Below the pieces are notes generated by a model that ran no database searches, was not told where the DNA came from, and worked only from the letters and a program-made list of their open reading frames with translations. From assembly GCA_934247935.1 (NCBI GenBank), contig CAKQKE010000010.1:5752-69751 (forward strand): a stretch of 64,000 nt of DNA, in the 5' to 3' direction. This stretch comes from an uncultured Clostridia bacterium (GTDB lineage Bacteria > Bacillota > Clostridia > Christensenellales > Borkfalkiaceae). Position numbers and translations under genes: made by a program. Position 1 is the first letter of the stretch. Every line of letters starts with the position of its first letter. Positions 7,480 to 17,325 of the stretch are shown one piece after another.

Positions 7480-8382
7480 TTACCACATTGTGTAACTCAC
7501 TGCATCAAGATCAATGGTATAAACAATATGAGTAATACCAGCCGGCAGTTGGTTGTTCTTAAAAGACTCCCTTATTATGTAAGGAAAAGATTCGTCAACA
7601 ACATACTTTCTCTTCTCCAGAATTTTATACTTCTTATCACGGATGCTTGCACCACGTTCAAATCCCTGCTGCTGCAATTCCCGTTCAAGCTTGCCCGGAT
7701 CATATCCTGCACTGATCAGTCGGTTTTTCATTTCATTGACAGAAACCCCCTCAATGGATTGCTCCATGCGCACGAAATACAAAAATAAAGGCTTCTTATG
7801 GACAAGCTGATGCTGACCAGCCACATTGATTTCCGCTCCGTATCTCTTGCATGTTGATTTGACTTCGCAACTCTCTGTTGCACATTCAATGTCATGACTC
7901 CCCATACGCAAGGCTGTCCATTCGGCAGAAGGATCGCTAATAAGCCTATTTTCAAGAACGCACATTTCTGCGATAACGCTATAAATAGTTCTGTCCTTTA
8001 TGTCATTCCCAACGAGCTCTCTCCATTTCTTCCACCAATCCAAAGGACACGCGAGTAAAGCTGCTCTATCCTTGCCATTTTCACCAGGAGCAATGAGTTC
8101 CGCACATAAGGAAGCAAACTCATATCTGTACTCTTCAAAGGCAGAGATAAGCATAAGATAATTTGACGGATTTCCCTCAATAGAAAGAAGTCCGGTCCGG
8201 AATTTACAGCTGTTGAATTTTTCGGCAACTTCAACACCTGCGTCAACAGGAATCGCCACACCATAGCCATCCGGTATACGAACAACAAAAGCCATATATT
8301 CGTCCGCAAGACTATTAATCCGCATTGCTCCGTAAGAAGTCATAGATGCAAAGCTTTCTCTGATTTCTTCAAGAATTGTCAT
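7480..8382 (-). CDS. PD-(D/E)XK nuclease-like protein, DUF4420-like, Mza component
   Basis: A 300-residue protein with a restriction-fold signature: S-H-D-I-E (D164, E166) followed by S-C-E-V-K-S-T (E173, K175), the D...E-x-K arrangement of PD-(D/E)XK nucleases. The motif lies after a helical stretch and before a Q-H-Q-L element, as in the DUF4420 (PF14390) family that accompanies Z1 helicases. It is likely the DNA-cleaving part of the Mza-type system, working with the ATPase and Z1 protein encoded upstream. The neighbouring 246-residue gene ends 15 bases before it. The C-terminal 100 residues are basic and may contribute to DNA binding. Family assignment is from motif, length and context, not from a search. 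Confidence 0.75.
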   Translation of the reverse strand: MTILEEIRESFASMTSYGAMRINSLADEYMAFVVRIPDGYGVAIPVDAGVEVAEKFNSCKFRTGLLSIEGNPSNYLMLISAFEEYRYEFASLCAELIAPGENGKDRAALLACPLDWWKKWRELVGNDIKDRTIYSVIAEMCVLENRLISDPSAEWTALRMGSHDIECATESCEVKSTCKRYGAEINVAGQHQLVHKKPLFLYFVRMEQSIEGVSVNEMKNRLISAGYDPGKLERELQQQGFERGASIRDKKYKILEKRKYVVDESFPYIIRESFKNNQLPAGITHIVYTIDLDAVSYTMW

Positions 8383-8397
8383 ACTTTTATCCCCTGT

Positions 8398-9138
8398 TTA
8401 TTTTCTAACAGAAACAGAATCAATATCTATTCCGGCATCAAAGAAAAGTTTCTTTGCATAACCTTCACAGCCGCCACTGCAAAGAGCTGGTTCTGAAACC
8501 ATCATCCTTGCCGTATTCAACTTCATTATCACTCTGAATAAATCGTCTGTTTTTCTGTTCTTATTATAGTCGTACAGCACATCAGAAGGAATTGTACTGT
8601 AGAAAAATATTATCCATCTGTATGCTTCAATACACGTTCCTTTTTTGCCTGTTCTCTCAACGAAGTTAAGGATAGTGTCAGTCGAGCAATTAGAACTCTC
8701 TATAATTTTGCGCGTATTCGTTTCATCGTTTTTCCAGGAAAGGTGAACATACCACCATATCTGCTTAAGCCAGACTCTTCCTGGGGTGCTCCAATAATGA
8801 CTTTCATTATCTTTTCCCCATCTTGCCGCTACTACGTCCGGAATTACCTTTAACGATAAATATCTCCAGAAGCCGTCATCCGCAGCAATTCTCAATGAAA
8901 ACCAACTTTGCTTTTTCAGGTATATGTACAAAAGGATTCCAAATTGAGCATCAGTGAAATAATCTTGAATTTTAAGACCTTTTTCTTCAGCTTTGTTTAA
9001 AACCAAACGAAATAGCTTTGTGAGATCATTTCTTATAACAACATAATCGGAATTCACTTGGGGTAAATGCGGGTAGTTTTCTACCCATTCGCTCATTGCT
9101 TTTTCAGATCCCCCACGATTAAATGTTTCAATTTTCAT
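8398..9138 (-). CDS. Unrecognised protein of the Mza-type operon (246 aa)
   Basis: I do not recognise this 246-residue protein with certainty. It is rich in Trp and aromatic residues in the middle (W-F-S-L-R, D-D-G-F-W-R-Y-L-S-L, W-S-T-P-G-R-V-W-L-K-Q-I-W-W-Y-V-H-L-S-W), giving a recurring W-x-x-x-W look reminiscent of DUF6339 proteins, but that is only an impression. No signal peptide, membrane segment or nuclease motif is evident. Its ATG shares one base with the stop of the 321-residue gene, and it is followed 15 bases later by the PD-(D/E)XK gene. Such tight coupling suggests it is made in fixed ratio with its neighbours and belongs to the same complex. Confidence 0.75.
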   Translation of the reverse strand: MKIETFNRGGSEKAMSEWVENYPHLPQVNSDYVVIRNDLTKLFRLVLNKAEEKGLKIQDYFTDAQFGILLYIYLKKQSWFSLRIAADDGFWRYLSLKVIPDVVAARWGKDNESHYWSTPGRVWLKQIWWYVHLSWKNDETNTRKIIESSNCSTDTILNFVERTGKKGTCIEAYRWIIFFYSTIPSDVLYDYNKNRKTDDLFRVIMKLNTARMMVSEPALCSGGCEGYAKKLFFDAGIDIDSVSVRK

Positions 9139-10103
9139 TATTCCGTAATTCTCCCGTCAAAAAATTTCCTCGTGCTGATCGAAAGCTTATCCGGCGAAGA
9201 AACATCCCACCCAAGCGTATAAGTAAAATAGCGAACAGCTTCACCTACACTTCCTTGTTCCATTTCCTCATCGCTCAATATCTGCTCCAGATATTTTTCA
9301 CTGCGAATTTTCTCAATTATACAACATAATGCAGACGACATTACTTCAATCATTAGTTGAGGACAAAACGTTTTTTGTGTCCTGTCTATAAATTTGTAAT
9401 ACTTATGTGCTGTATTGATATTTATAGAAACTGTTTCCGAAAAAGAATCCGAGACAGGGTCTGTCCAGTCACACCTTACATACCATAATGGCTGGTTCTC
9501 TTCGTAAACTTCAAACACAGGAAACAACGATCCCGTACCCTCAATCCTGAGAATAAATGAATCAAGTTCACCAAGAACAAATCCTTCTTCATTTGCCAGG
9601 TGCGTTTCATCTTCTTTCGGAACACCAGCTTTCGCTATGTATAGTACTACCGAAAAATTGACGTTTCCCCTAAGCTTAGCCTTAGAAAAGGTTATATCAA
9701 TTTCACCTTCGCTGAAAGTATGACCCTGCGTTCCGGTAAAATCCTCACCGCTTACGCTAATCGTCATTATTGGCTTGGAACCTCGTTGCCTGGAATCAGG
9801 AGAAGTCCAAATTACAGATACGCCAAGTACGGCATCTCTGCAAGCGATACCATCGGGGCCAAACAGTTTTCTGAATCCCCTGAGTGCAATTGCTCTTTTT
9901 ATACACAAATTAAAATTGTCAGCATTCCATACGCCATCTGTTTTCAGGCAATTGACAGATGTCCCCACGTCAGCCGGTTCGTATTCGAGCTCTTTTTCAC
10001 AACCGTTATGATTTACGTAATAGATTGCATATTTTTTTGCTTGAAAAACACCCTCCTTTAGTCCCTCATTAAGTGAGGGATAAAGAAATATTGGTTTTGA
10101 CAT
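9138..10103 (-). CDS. Unrecognised protein of the Mza-type operon (321 aa)
   Basis: A 321-residue soluble protein with no catalytic motif I recognise. Residues 100-250 are rich in beta-strand-like segments (I-M-T-I-S-V-S-G, I-D-I-T-F-S-K-A-K, F-S-V-V-L-Y-I-A, F-I-L-R-I-E-G), suggesting a beta-sandwich. The last 70 residues look alpha-helical. The start codon directly follows the ATPase stop codon, and its ribosome site GGAGGG lies inside the end of the ATPase gene, so the two are strictly coupled. By position it corresponds to one of the unnamed subunits of mzaABCDE-type loci. A scaffold or regulator of the ATPase is one guess; the sequence does not prove it. Confidence 0.75.
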   Translation of the reverse strand: MSKPIFLYPSLNEGLKEGVFQAKKYAIYYVNHNGCEKELEYEPADVGTSVNCLKTDGVWNADNFNLCIKRAIALRGFRKLFGPDGIACRDAVLGVSVIWTSPDSRQRGSKPIMTISVSGEDFTGTQGHTFSEGEIDITFSKAKLRGNVNFSVVLYIAKAGVPKEDETHLANEEGFVLGELDSFILRIEGTGSLFPVFEVYEENQPLWYVRCDWTDPVSDSFSETVSININTAHKYYKFIDRTQKTFCPQLMIEVMSSALCCIIEKIRSEKYLEQILSDEEMEQGSVGEAVRYFTYTLGWDVSSPDKLSISTRKFFDGRITE

Positions 10104-12188
10104 TTATTTTCCCTCCTTTTCAAATATAAAAGCTGGTCTTACGTTTTTCTTTGTAAGTTGGATAACTGTTGTAAAATATATTTTAACAGAATGTTCCTCA
10201 GTGGAAGTTATATCCAATCCATAAACAGCACCCTTTTCTGTAGATCTCAATGTAAAGCTGATATCTTCAAAAGAAGCGCTTGCGCTTTCACGTGTTACTT
10301 TCAGAAATGCATTTGTTTTGTCTCCATCTACAGCATCGACATTAATTCCAATCTCTTCAATGCTGAGAGGAGCAACAAGCTTTAATCCTTTTTCCCATTC
10401 GGTCATTTTGATTTTTCCGGATTCGGAATCTATTTGTATCTCGAAAGCTGTATGATCAATTTTTTTATTTGCGGAAGTCTTCATCTCCATAGGAACAGTC
10501 ATTTTATCCGCACGATACATTATTCTTGAAACATCGATGGAGAAAGAAAATTTCTTTTTCGCCTTTTGAGCCGGACCAGTTTTTGTAGGATACTGATCAT
10601 TGTTTGCGCCTCTTCCGAACCCATCCGGAGGCAAAATCAAATCCCCAAGATATCGGCTCAACTCAGAATTCTCTTTCGGTTTATGTTCGATATCATCTTC
10701 AGTATATTGACCACTAATAACCTTGGTAACAGATTTCTGTATCTTTGAAATTACTCTGGGGTTAAAATGAGAATCACTCCAGTCATTCCATGATGTATGG
10801 TCTGCAAGTTCACTTTTTCTCACATATTCCTCAAGACTTTCGACGTAACGATCTTCAACCTTAAAACGATTGAGCGAATTCAAAACAAAAATACCAAAAA
10901 CAAATTCGTTTTTGTTTGTTGATGGTATTCCTGCCGTCCATACACTGACATTTTCATAAGACACAATCATTCCTGGCTTTCTCACGAAGAAAACTATAGG
11001 GCGGTTGACACTCTTATCCTGCACCTCACAGTTAAAGTACATTGAAGGTTCCGGTTTATTATGCGGCGCGTCCATACACAATGCACTGCGTGAAAGTTTG
11101 GTACATGCGATATTCCCTGCATTAGTATCTTCAAGATATTTCTTAACTACCACATCTTCGACAGAAACTTCCGCACCATTCTGTGACAGAAAATCATCTG
11201 TTCCGACATGATTTGCCCTGTTATACAAAGCTTGTACTGTTTTGAAAACAGGCTCCATACGTTCAGCAGAAATACCATTACCATTAACAATAACTCTCAG
11301 AAAAGCGCCGTAGGGATAACACGGATTACACAATCTTGGGGCATACCATCTTTGCACCGCGATATAAAGATACTTTTCCAAGGATGAGTACCAATATGGA
11401 GCAAAGTGCTCTTCGAGCTCATCTGCATAATCAATCCTATTATTTGCAAGTAAGGTTTCGTCATTGATGTAAGGTATAATTATAACAGTTCCGGTTTTAT
11501 CACCTGTATATGGATTAATTCCGAAAATACTCAGGAAGTCTTTGATATATGTCTCATCTGTTACAGGAACGGTAGTATTCTCTCGCACTCTTTCTCCCCA
11601 CCAAGCAATCCCTCGCGGAGTCATTCCCTTATATTCCGGAATCATAGCATCGCTGTTTGTTTCATTTTCAACATACGAAGCAGCAAGCCTTGAAGAATAC
11701 TTCCCGTCTCCCTCGCAAATTCTTGAATAATAGATTACAAGGCCGATTCCTATACGAAAATATACAGTTTTGCCGAGTCCCCATGAGCCGCCTGCACCTT
11801 CCGCCTCCTGAGGTTTGCATATTTCATATACAAGCTTCAGCAGGTTCCCATAGTTATTGTTCCTGACATTCTGCACATCCATTTCGCCTGTGAGACCTAC
11901 AGTATCCGAATCACATACCGCAAGATACTGGCATGTATCCGATGGAAACTTTTTAGCAAGAGCAGATGTAATACCTTCCAGTTCTTTTCCTAATTTGCAA
12001 GAACTGAATTCACCCGTCAGATATTCAACAGTAACATATCTTGCATCCGGCTTATGAGCGTCAAGACTGTTCTGTATAGATTCTCTGACCAGTAAATCCA
12101 GCACCGGCGTTTTATGGTTTTGTATCAACTTGAGCAAAGAACTGCCGCTTTGAGTCATACGACCGGGTTCTGCAATTTCAATTTTCAT
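10104..12188 (-). CDS. GHKL (MutL/MORC-like) ATPase, Mza component
   Basis: About 694 residues from the ATG at 12188, chosen because GGAGGG lies seven bases upstream; an earlier in-frame ATG at 12227 has no such site. The N-terminal GHKL ATP-binding fold is clear: E-S-I-Q-N-S-L-D-A with E36 and N40, V-C-D-S-D-T-V-G-L-T-G near 91-101, and G-A-G-G-S-W-G-L-G-K (131-140), the ATP lid. The C-terminal third, after a disordered Gly/Lys-rich stretch, is unrecognised. Such ATPases sit next to Z1 helicases in R-M-like loci described by Iyer, Abhiman and Aravind, and in the mza system of Gao et al. Likely an ATP-driven conformational switch for the nuclease and helicase. The gene overlaps the end of the Z1 gene by 11 bases. 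Confidence 0.82.
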   Translation of the reverse strand: MKIEIAEPGRMTQSGSSLLKLIQNHKTPVLDLLVRESIQNSLDAHKPDARYVTVEYLTGEFSSCKLGKELEGITSALAKKFPSDTCQYLAVCDSDTVGLTGEMDVQNVRNNNYGNLLKLVYEICKPQEAEGAGGSWGLGKTVYFRIGIGLVIYYSRICEGDGKYSSRLAASYVENETNSDAMIPEYKGMTPRGIAWWGERVRENTTVPVTDETYIKDFLSIFGINPYTGDKTGTVIIIPYINDETLLANNRIDYADELEEHFAPYWYSSLEKYLYIAVQRWYAPRLCNPCYPYGAFLRVIVNGNGISAERMEPVFKTVQALYNRANHVGTDDFLSQNGAEVSVEDVVVKKYLEDTNAGNIACTKLSRSALCMDAPHNKPEPSMYFNCEVQDKSVNRPIVFFVRKPGMIVSYENVSVWTAGIPSTNKNEFVFGIFVLNSLNRFKVEDRYVESLEEYVRKSELADHTSWNDWSDSHFNPRVISKIQKSVTKVISGQYTEDDIEHKPKENSELSRYLGDLILPPDGFGRGANNDQYPTKTGPAQKAKKKFSFSIDVSRIMYRADKMTVPMEMKTSANKKIDHTAFEIQIDSESGKIKMTEWEKGLKLVAPLSIEEIGINVDAVDGDKTNAFLKVTRESASASFEDISFTLRSTEKGAVYGLDITSTEEHSVKIYFTTVIQLTKKNVRPAFIFEKEGK

Positions 12189-15003
12189 CTGTTCCCTCCA
12201 GATCCGCATCGCCATCAAAGATATCATTCTTCATTTTGATGGATACGGAAGACGCATAATTCGTACCAATCCGACCACCAGGAATGTAAATGCTTATACC
12301 AATAATATCTTCATCTGCTTCGAGATTATATCTTGTTCCAGAGCCTGTGGAATTCTGATCAACACGATAGATGATCAGCTGCGGAGTAGTATCAAGACCT
12401 GCTCTGTCTCTCAATCCTGCAGCCCCTCTTGAAATGCTATTGCTGATAGAATTCAATATCAGTTGTTTTACTTCAGGATCTTCAATAGAAGCTATATCAA
12501 CATCCGCCAAGAGATCCATAGGATCTCTCAAAACACCAATATCAAGAAGATTATCATCAGCCTCGTTCAGGTTTCTCTTTTTGCTACGATTAATTTTATT
12601 TACTGATTTTCCATTTGGTAATGACCATATTCCGTTTGTTGCATTCTTTTTACCGGCAACAATAACATTCCAGTTGCTAAGTTTTCCTTCTCCGGTCACT
12701 TTTTCAATCCAATCCATCAATGGTTTGGTATCATTAAACACTTTCAAGCGGCTGCAGAAATTAAACCGTTCAATAAATTTCCTTATTGTACTGAAAATTA
12801 CATTACGCCACACAATATCATTGTCATAACAGTTGTTTTCCGGAATCCATGCAGTACCAAGCTCACTGATGAATTCTTCGGTAATACGAATATTCTCTTT
12901 GAGTATTGTGGCATTATTGTCAAACAGATATGTTTGATTGGAAGCTCCACTATAATCCATAGCCGCTTCGGTTGCTGCCTGCATACGATTCTTGGCTGTA
13001 ATGCGGATAAAGCTCACTTTAGGAGAGTTTTTTACCTTGGGGCCGTAATCAGCAGGACTACGACCAGTAATATCCATTTGTTGAATTTCATCGCGAAGTT
13101 CCTGATCCAGTGCGGCAAGGAAAACAAACTGCTGTCTAGTTTTATCTGTTATCCACAATCTTGGAAGAAGTTCATACTTCTTTCTGTAACCAAACCATCT
13201 GCCCATCTGCATTAGCGTATCGGCTTGTCCGACCGAGCGGAGAAAGAACGTACTGATCAATCCTTCTATGGTCAGGCCTCTTGAAAGCGTTGCTCCACCA
13301 ACAACAATAAAGGCAGGCGCAGGAGATGGCATATTTGAAGGATCGGGGTATGCCAGTCTTACATGCATTCCATCACTTGTAATGCCATTATTAGTGCAGT
13401 TATCAATACAAAGATGAATACCTTTGTGATAGGAAAGATCTCCTTCCGCATCAAGTTCAATATGAGATATTCCACCATCAATCAGAATATTCAACTGCTC
13501 TTCGATTGCATTGAAATCCGGATATCTGTTTATCGAATCGTCAAGCCGGTCATACGTCGGATATTGTTCCCTGAAATTTTCAAAAGAAAATCTTGACGTT
13601 TCCTCAAACCAGACTCTTTCTGCTTGTTTTATTATCTCTTGTTTTGGGGTGTTAGTAATCCATTCGCTGACAACAGCGGCCACCGCGCTATGATGTGCTG
13701 TCTTCTGGCTGGTATGTATAAGCATGCTCACAGGTTTCTTGTAATTCCATATTCTCATACAAGCAACGCCGCACATAAACCAACACACAGCATCAATAAG
13801 CGTTTTGGGAGTTTTATAGTCGTCGCCGTCGTGAATGGATTTCAGCTCATATAAATCATCCGAATCTATTGTTCTGACGATATCAAGACCATCAAAAGAA
13901 ACTGAATCTCCTGAATATCCGAATATCTGCTGTGGGCCAAAATATTCTTTTGAAACAGCCAAAGTAGTTATAAAGCTTCTCGGATAGAGAGATTCCCTGC
14001 CTGCTTCATTAAGAATATTTGCATAAGGTGTAGCGGTATAACCGATATAGTTCATTGCAAGATATTTGCCATCAATATCTCCGCCATCTTCATTCTTTCC
14101 ATTAACAAGAGCGCGGATCAGCTTATTTATTCTGCTGATTTCTTCAGTATCTATATTACATGTATTGATTCCCGCTTGATCTGCCTCATCATCAATAACA
14201 AGGATTTTCATTTGACGCTGCTTATTTTTATCAGCCTGTGCCCATTGTATAAGCTTTCTCAATCTTGTAGAGTTCTTGAGACAGACAGTAAAATATCGCT
14301 CACGTGATCCGGCATCAAAGTGCAGACTCTGCGATTTTTGACTGATATCCACCGTTTTTGAAAGATGCTGAAGCGGCCTCCACCACAATGTTCCCTGCTG
14401 ATTCAAGTCGCTGAAAAGCCTGTTCTGTGTTTGAATTCTAAGGTTTTCAATTGTTCCCGAAAGAACGATAAACATATTCCAACCCCAGTCAGCAGCCATT
14501 GCCATCAACGCTGCCATATTAGCTGTTTTACCAGATTGCACATTACCAATTACGAGGCCTTTGACAGGTCCCGACTCAGTGGTGTCGCCATTAAGCCTTT
14601 TGAGGATTTTGAGAGTAGTACTCTCAATCTCGGTAACAGTATCTTCTTTAAAACCGCTATCAAGCAGTTTCTTTTTATACAATTGCCAGGATGATGCCTC
14701 GTCTTCCGGAATAGTAATGGCATTATCTTGTCGTTCATCGTGAATATGAGCGATACCGTCAAGCAGTTCAACTGTTTTAATTCTATGCTCAGCCGTTTTC
14801 TGCCTCTCAACAAGCTGATTCCAATCCGAAATGCTCATTTTAGGCCAGTAATTAATGTCCATTTGGATTTCAAGAAATCTCTGCAATCCTGCATAATCTC
14901 TTCTTCTACCATATTTGATTTCTTCCCAGCTGATTCCTTGAGCTCTTGAGTCAGTTATCCACTTGCGTGGTTTATCATAAATCATCAGACTAAAATTTGG
15001 CAT
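12178..15003 (-). CDS. Z1-domain superfamily II helicase/endonuclease, Mza component
   Basis: A 941-residue Z1 protein. The ATPase motifs are easy to place: Walker A G-N-V-Q-S-G-K-T (153-160), the Walker B region V-I-D-D-E-A-D-Q (269-276), G-Y-T-A-T-P-Y (321-327), then further on G-G-A-T-L-S-R-G-L-T-I-E-G and M-Q-M-G-R-W-F-G-Y-R, which is helicase motif VI with its arginines. The last 300 residues are outside the helicase core and are Z1-specific. In known systems Z1 proteins pair with a GHKL ATPase, a PD-(D/E)XK protein and AIPR, and are thought to translocate on DNA. AGGAGAAAGG precedes the ATG; it starts 23 bases after the AIPR stop codon. Confidence 0.9.
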   Translation of the reverse strand: MPNFSLMIYDKPRKWITDSRAQGISWEEIKYGRRRDYAGLQRFLEIQMDINYWPKMSISDWNQLVERQKTAEHRIKTVELLDGIAHIHDERQDNAITIPEDEASSWQLYKKKLLDSGFKEDTVTEIESTTLKILKRLNGDTTESGPVKGLVIGNVQSGKTANMAALMAMAADWGWNMFIVLSGTIENLRIQTQNRLFSDLNQQGTLWWRPLQHLSKTVDISQKSQSLHFDAGSRERYFTVCLKNSTRLRKLIQWAQADKNKQRQMKILVIDDEADQAGINTCNIDTEEISRINKLIRALVNGKNEDGGDIDGKYLAMNYIGYTATPYANILNEAGRESLYPRSFITTLAVSKEYFGPQQIFGYSGDSVSFDGLDIVRTIDSDDLYELKSIHDGDDYKTPKTLIDAVCWFMCGVACMRIWNYKKPVSMLIHTSQKTAHHSAVAAVVSEWITNTPKQEIIKQAERVWFEETSRFSFENFREQYPTYDRLDDSINRYPDFNAIEEQLNILIDGGISHIELDAEGDLSYHKGIHLCIDNCTNNGITSDGMHVRLAYPDPSNMPSPAPAFIVVGGATLSRGLTIEGLISTFFLRSVGQADTLMQMGRWFGYRKKYELLPRLWITDKTRQQFVFLAALDQELRDEIQQMDITGRSPADYGPKVKNSPKVSFIRITAKNRMQAATEAAMDYSGASNQTYLFDNNATILKENIRITEEFISELGTAWIPENNCYDNDIVWRNVIFSTIRKFIERFNFCSRLKVFNDTKPLMDWIEKVTGEGKLSNWNVIVAGKKNATNGIWSLPNGKSVNKINRSKKRNLNEADDNLLDIGVLRDPMDLLADVDIASIEDPEVKQLILNSISNSISRGAAGLRDRAGLDTTPQLIIYRVDQNSTGSGTRYNLEADEDIIGISIYIPGGRIGTNYASSVSIKMKNDIFDGDADLEGTDEN

Positions 15004-15026
15004 ATCCTTTCTCCTGATAACATCTT

Positions 15027-17195
15027 TTAAAACTGCATCGGCATTCCGTTGTCAATCATTCTCATTCTTGCACCAATAACAACTTGCGCCTGCTTATCAC
15101 TGATTACTCTGCCAGTAACAAACATATTGACTGTAAGACGAAGGATAGAAATCTCCTTTTCCGACAATAACCCTCTGGAAAGCCCCCAATCAAGAACAGC
15201 CTTCCAGTATTGTGCACCTCTTGCAAAGATTTCGTTCAATGCATTGACTTCGTTGACCAGTTTTTGTGCTTGTCTGTTTTCTTTTTTGTCCGCATCCACC
15301 TCGTCTCTGCTAACTAAAGTTGCGATAAAAGCATTGTTTATTGTCCATACTTGTTCTTGGGCGTTTGTCCAGCAAAGCTCTTTCTTGCACCATTCAGTGA
15401 CATTTTCGGTAGGCCTGGGACCAGTAATGAAGTTATGCACTTCGTTTTGAAGGACAGCTAACTGCTCGTCAAGTTCCTCATAAACAGACTGCTCGTTCCA
15501 AATGCGCTTGAAGTCAATTTCATATCCTTTATGCCTTTTGTGAATATGGTTGAAAATAATACTCATGGTATATGCTATAACATTCGCCTTGTACGAACGA
15601 TTATCTCTGTACCATTGCGACTGCCTTATTATTTCATCCGTTCGTTTGTAAATAATTGCAAGAGCTACCGCGCGTTTGAAGTAAAATTCGTTATATTGCG
15701 TATCGCTTTTTTCCCAAGAAACTTTGATGTCTTCAGCAAAGCACTGAAGAAGCTTTTGCTTTCCCTTACTTACGATGTCTGGTCTGCAACCATACAATTC
15801 CATATACCTTGCGAGGTCAAGCATAGTAATAACCATGTTTTCGGGATAGCGATCTATATATTTTTTCAGCTCCGCTGCTTTATTGATAATTTTCATCTTG
15901 CCTTGATTGTATTGACCACGCGCTCTTTCATAGAACCAATACTGTTGGAACTGATTTCCTCCTTTGCATGGAATTGGCGTCTTGCGGGAGTATTCTTCCA
16001 TACGGATATGGAAAGGATGATTCGAGAAGAAGTCCGAAGCATCAACGGGGTTCTGCGAATTAGAATACTCCGAAATTTTTGGTATAATTCTTTCAGCCAT
16101 AGAATACTCAAGAACCGATAGTTTCATAGGAACGGCTACCTTACTTAAGTCAACATTATCTCCCTTTTTGGCGGTAAGAAGAGTGTTGGAAATTGAAGCG
16201 GTTGTCTGTCCGCCGTTAACAATCTGGAGACCTTTGATATAAGTGATAACAGGTCCTGTCCTGGTATATTTAACCTCTATTTCTGTTGCTGTTGCAGCAA
16301 TACCATTATTATAAGCAAAGAACATTTCGGGATAGTTCTTGATTGTATTTTGAATACCTTTATTTACCTTGCGTTTAGCACTCAAAAACGACCTGACATT
16401 TCCTTCAAGAAGCTTAGAACCATAATCCAAATATAATCGATTAAGGACTTCTCCTGGGACGACAGCAAGATACGAGGAGTATGTAATGATATTTTCAGGT
16501 GTACTTTCATCACCTCCCTCTCTTGCAATCGGCGACACATCAATATCAGCGACGACATCTACATATTCTACTGCTTTGACGCAAGGAATTCCATCAATGC
16601 CAAATTCTTCAAAGTTGATTTCAATAACTTCTTTTTGAGTTTGGGAACAAACAAGGTCGTACAGTCTTTCAATGTCCCACACATTCAATTCGACAATTCT
16701 GCCATTGATTGTTTCATCTTTGATTGTTTTTGCCCTTTGACGATTAAACGCATCTGTGAGCAAATAAAAACGATACTTCGTAATCCTTTCATTATCATAA
16801 AATAGATCACGGGAAAACTCCATCGCCGAACGATTTTTAATCTCTTTGAAAAGTTCTGTCCTTATCGATTCCTCAACAAAAAATCTTACCTTCTTAAATG
16901 CTGAGTTAACATCATCGGCTCTGATTGCTTCGTCTGCGTCCGGTCCATGATAATCAACGATAAATATGCAACAGCTTCCATCTGTTTCATCAATAGAATA
17001 TCCGTCTATCGCATAATAGCCGTTTCTTTTGGTCACACCTTCACAATGACTTTCGATGAAATCATCAAACTCTTCGCCATTTATCAACAAGCCTGTAGTA
17101 TAGACGAGAAATTCTTCAGTTTCTTTACTCGAATTAACATTACATGCAATAGCTATATCTTCGTGAACAATTTTTCTGTAATCATCTATTTTCAT
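15027..17195 (-). CDS. AIPR (abortive infection phage resistance) protein, Mza component
   Basis: A 722-residue AIPR-family protein (PF10592-type). The family core is seen at F-A-Y-N-N-G-I-A-A-T-A (N296-I299) and G-L-Q-I-V-N-G-G-Q-T-T-A-S-I (N327-Q330), the N-x-G-I and N-G-x-Q-T blocks common to AIPR proteins. The N-terminal 200 residues resemble the variable part of the family; the C-terminal part is largely helical. The biochemical activity of AIPR is not settled; in some systems it is linked to nuclease action. It is the first gene of the nine-gene operon, with GGGGGAAGATAA before the ATG. A promoter should lie within 17196-17325, but I could not pick a convincing -35/-10 pair there. Confidence 0.85.
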   Translation of the reverse strand: MKIDDYRKIVHEDIAIACNVNSSKETEEFLVYTTGLLINGEEFDDFIESHCEGVTKRNGYYAIDGYSIDETDGSCCIFIVDYHGPDADEAIRADDVNSAFKKVRFFVEESIRTELFKEIKNRSAMEFSRDLFYDNERITKYRFYLLTDAFNRQRAKTIKDETINGRIVELNVWDIERLYDLVCSQTQKEVIEINFEEFGIDGIPCVKAVEYVDVVADIDVSPIAREGGDESTPENIITYSSYLAVVPGEVLNRLYLDYGSKLLEGNVRSFLSAKRKVNKGIQNTIKNYPEMFFAYNNGIAATATEIEVKYTRTGPVITYIKGLQIVNGGQTTASISNTLLTAKKGDNVDLSKVAVPMKLSVLEYSMAERIIPKISEYSNSQNPVDASDFFSNHPFHIRMEEYSRKTPIPCKGGNQFQQYWFYERARGQYNQGKMKIINKAAELKKYIDRYPENMVITMLDLARYMELYGCRPDIVSKGKQKLLQCFAEDIKVSWEKSDTQYNEFYFKRAVALAIIYKRTDEIIRQSQWYRDNRSYKANVIAYTMSIIFNHIHKRHKGYEIDFKRIWNEQSVYEELDEQLAVLQNEVHNFITGPRPTENVTEWCKKELCWTNAQEQVWTINNAFIATLVSRDEVDADKKENRQAQKLVNEVNALNEIFARGAQYWKAVLDWGLSRGLLSEKEISILRLTVNMFVTGRVISDKQAQVVIGARMRMIDNGMPMQF

Positions 17196-17325
17196 TTATC
17201 TTCCCCCAACATTCAACATATCAGTTCTTAGGTATAATTTCAATATTATCATACATCGTACAATTCAGTGCCGTATTATTATAAGCAATGTGTAATATAT
17301 AATTAATTATATTTACAAATTTCTC

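Noticed and set aside
12188..12227. Upstream ATG for the GHKL ATPase
   Set aside because: No ribosome site; the ATG at 12188 has GGAGGG at correct spacing and starts with the conserved N terminus.
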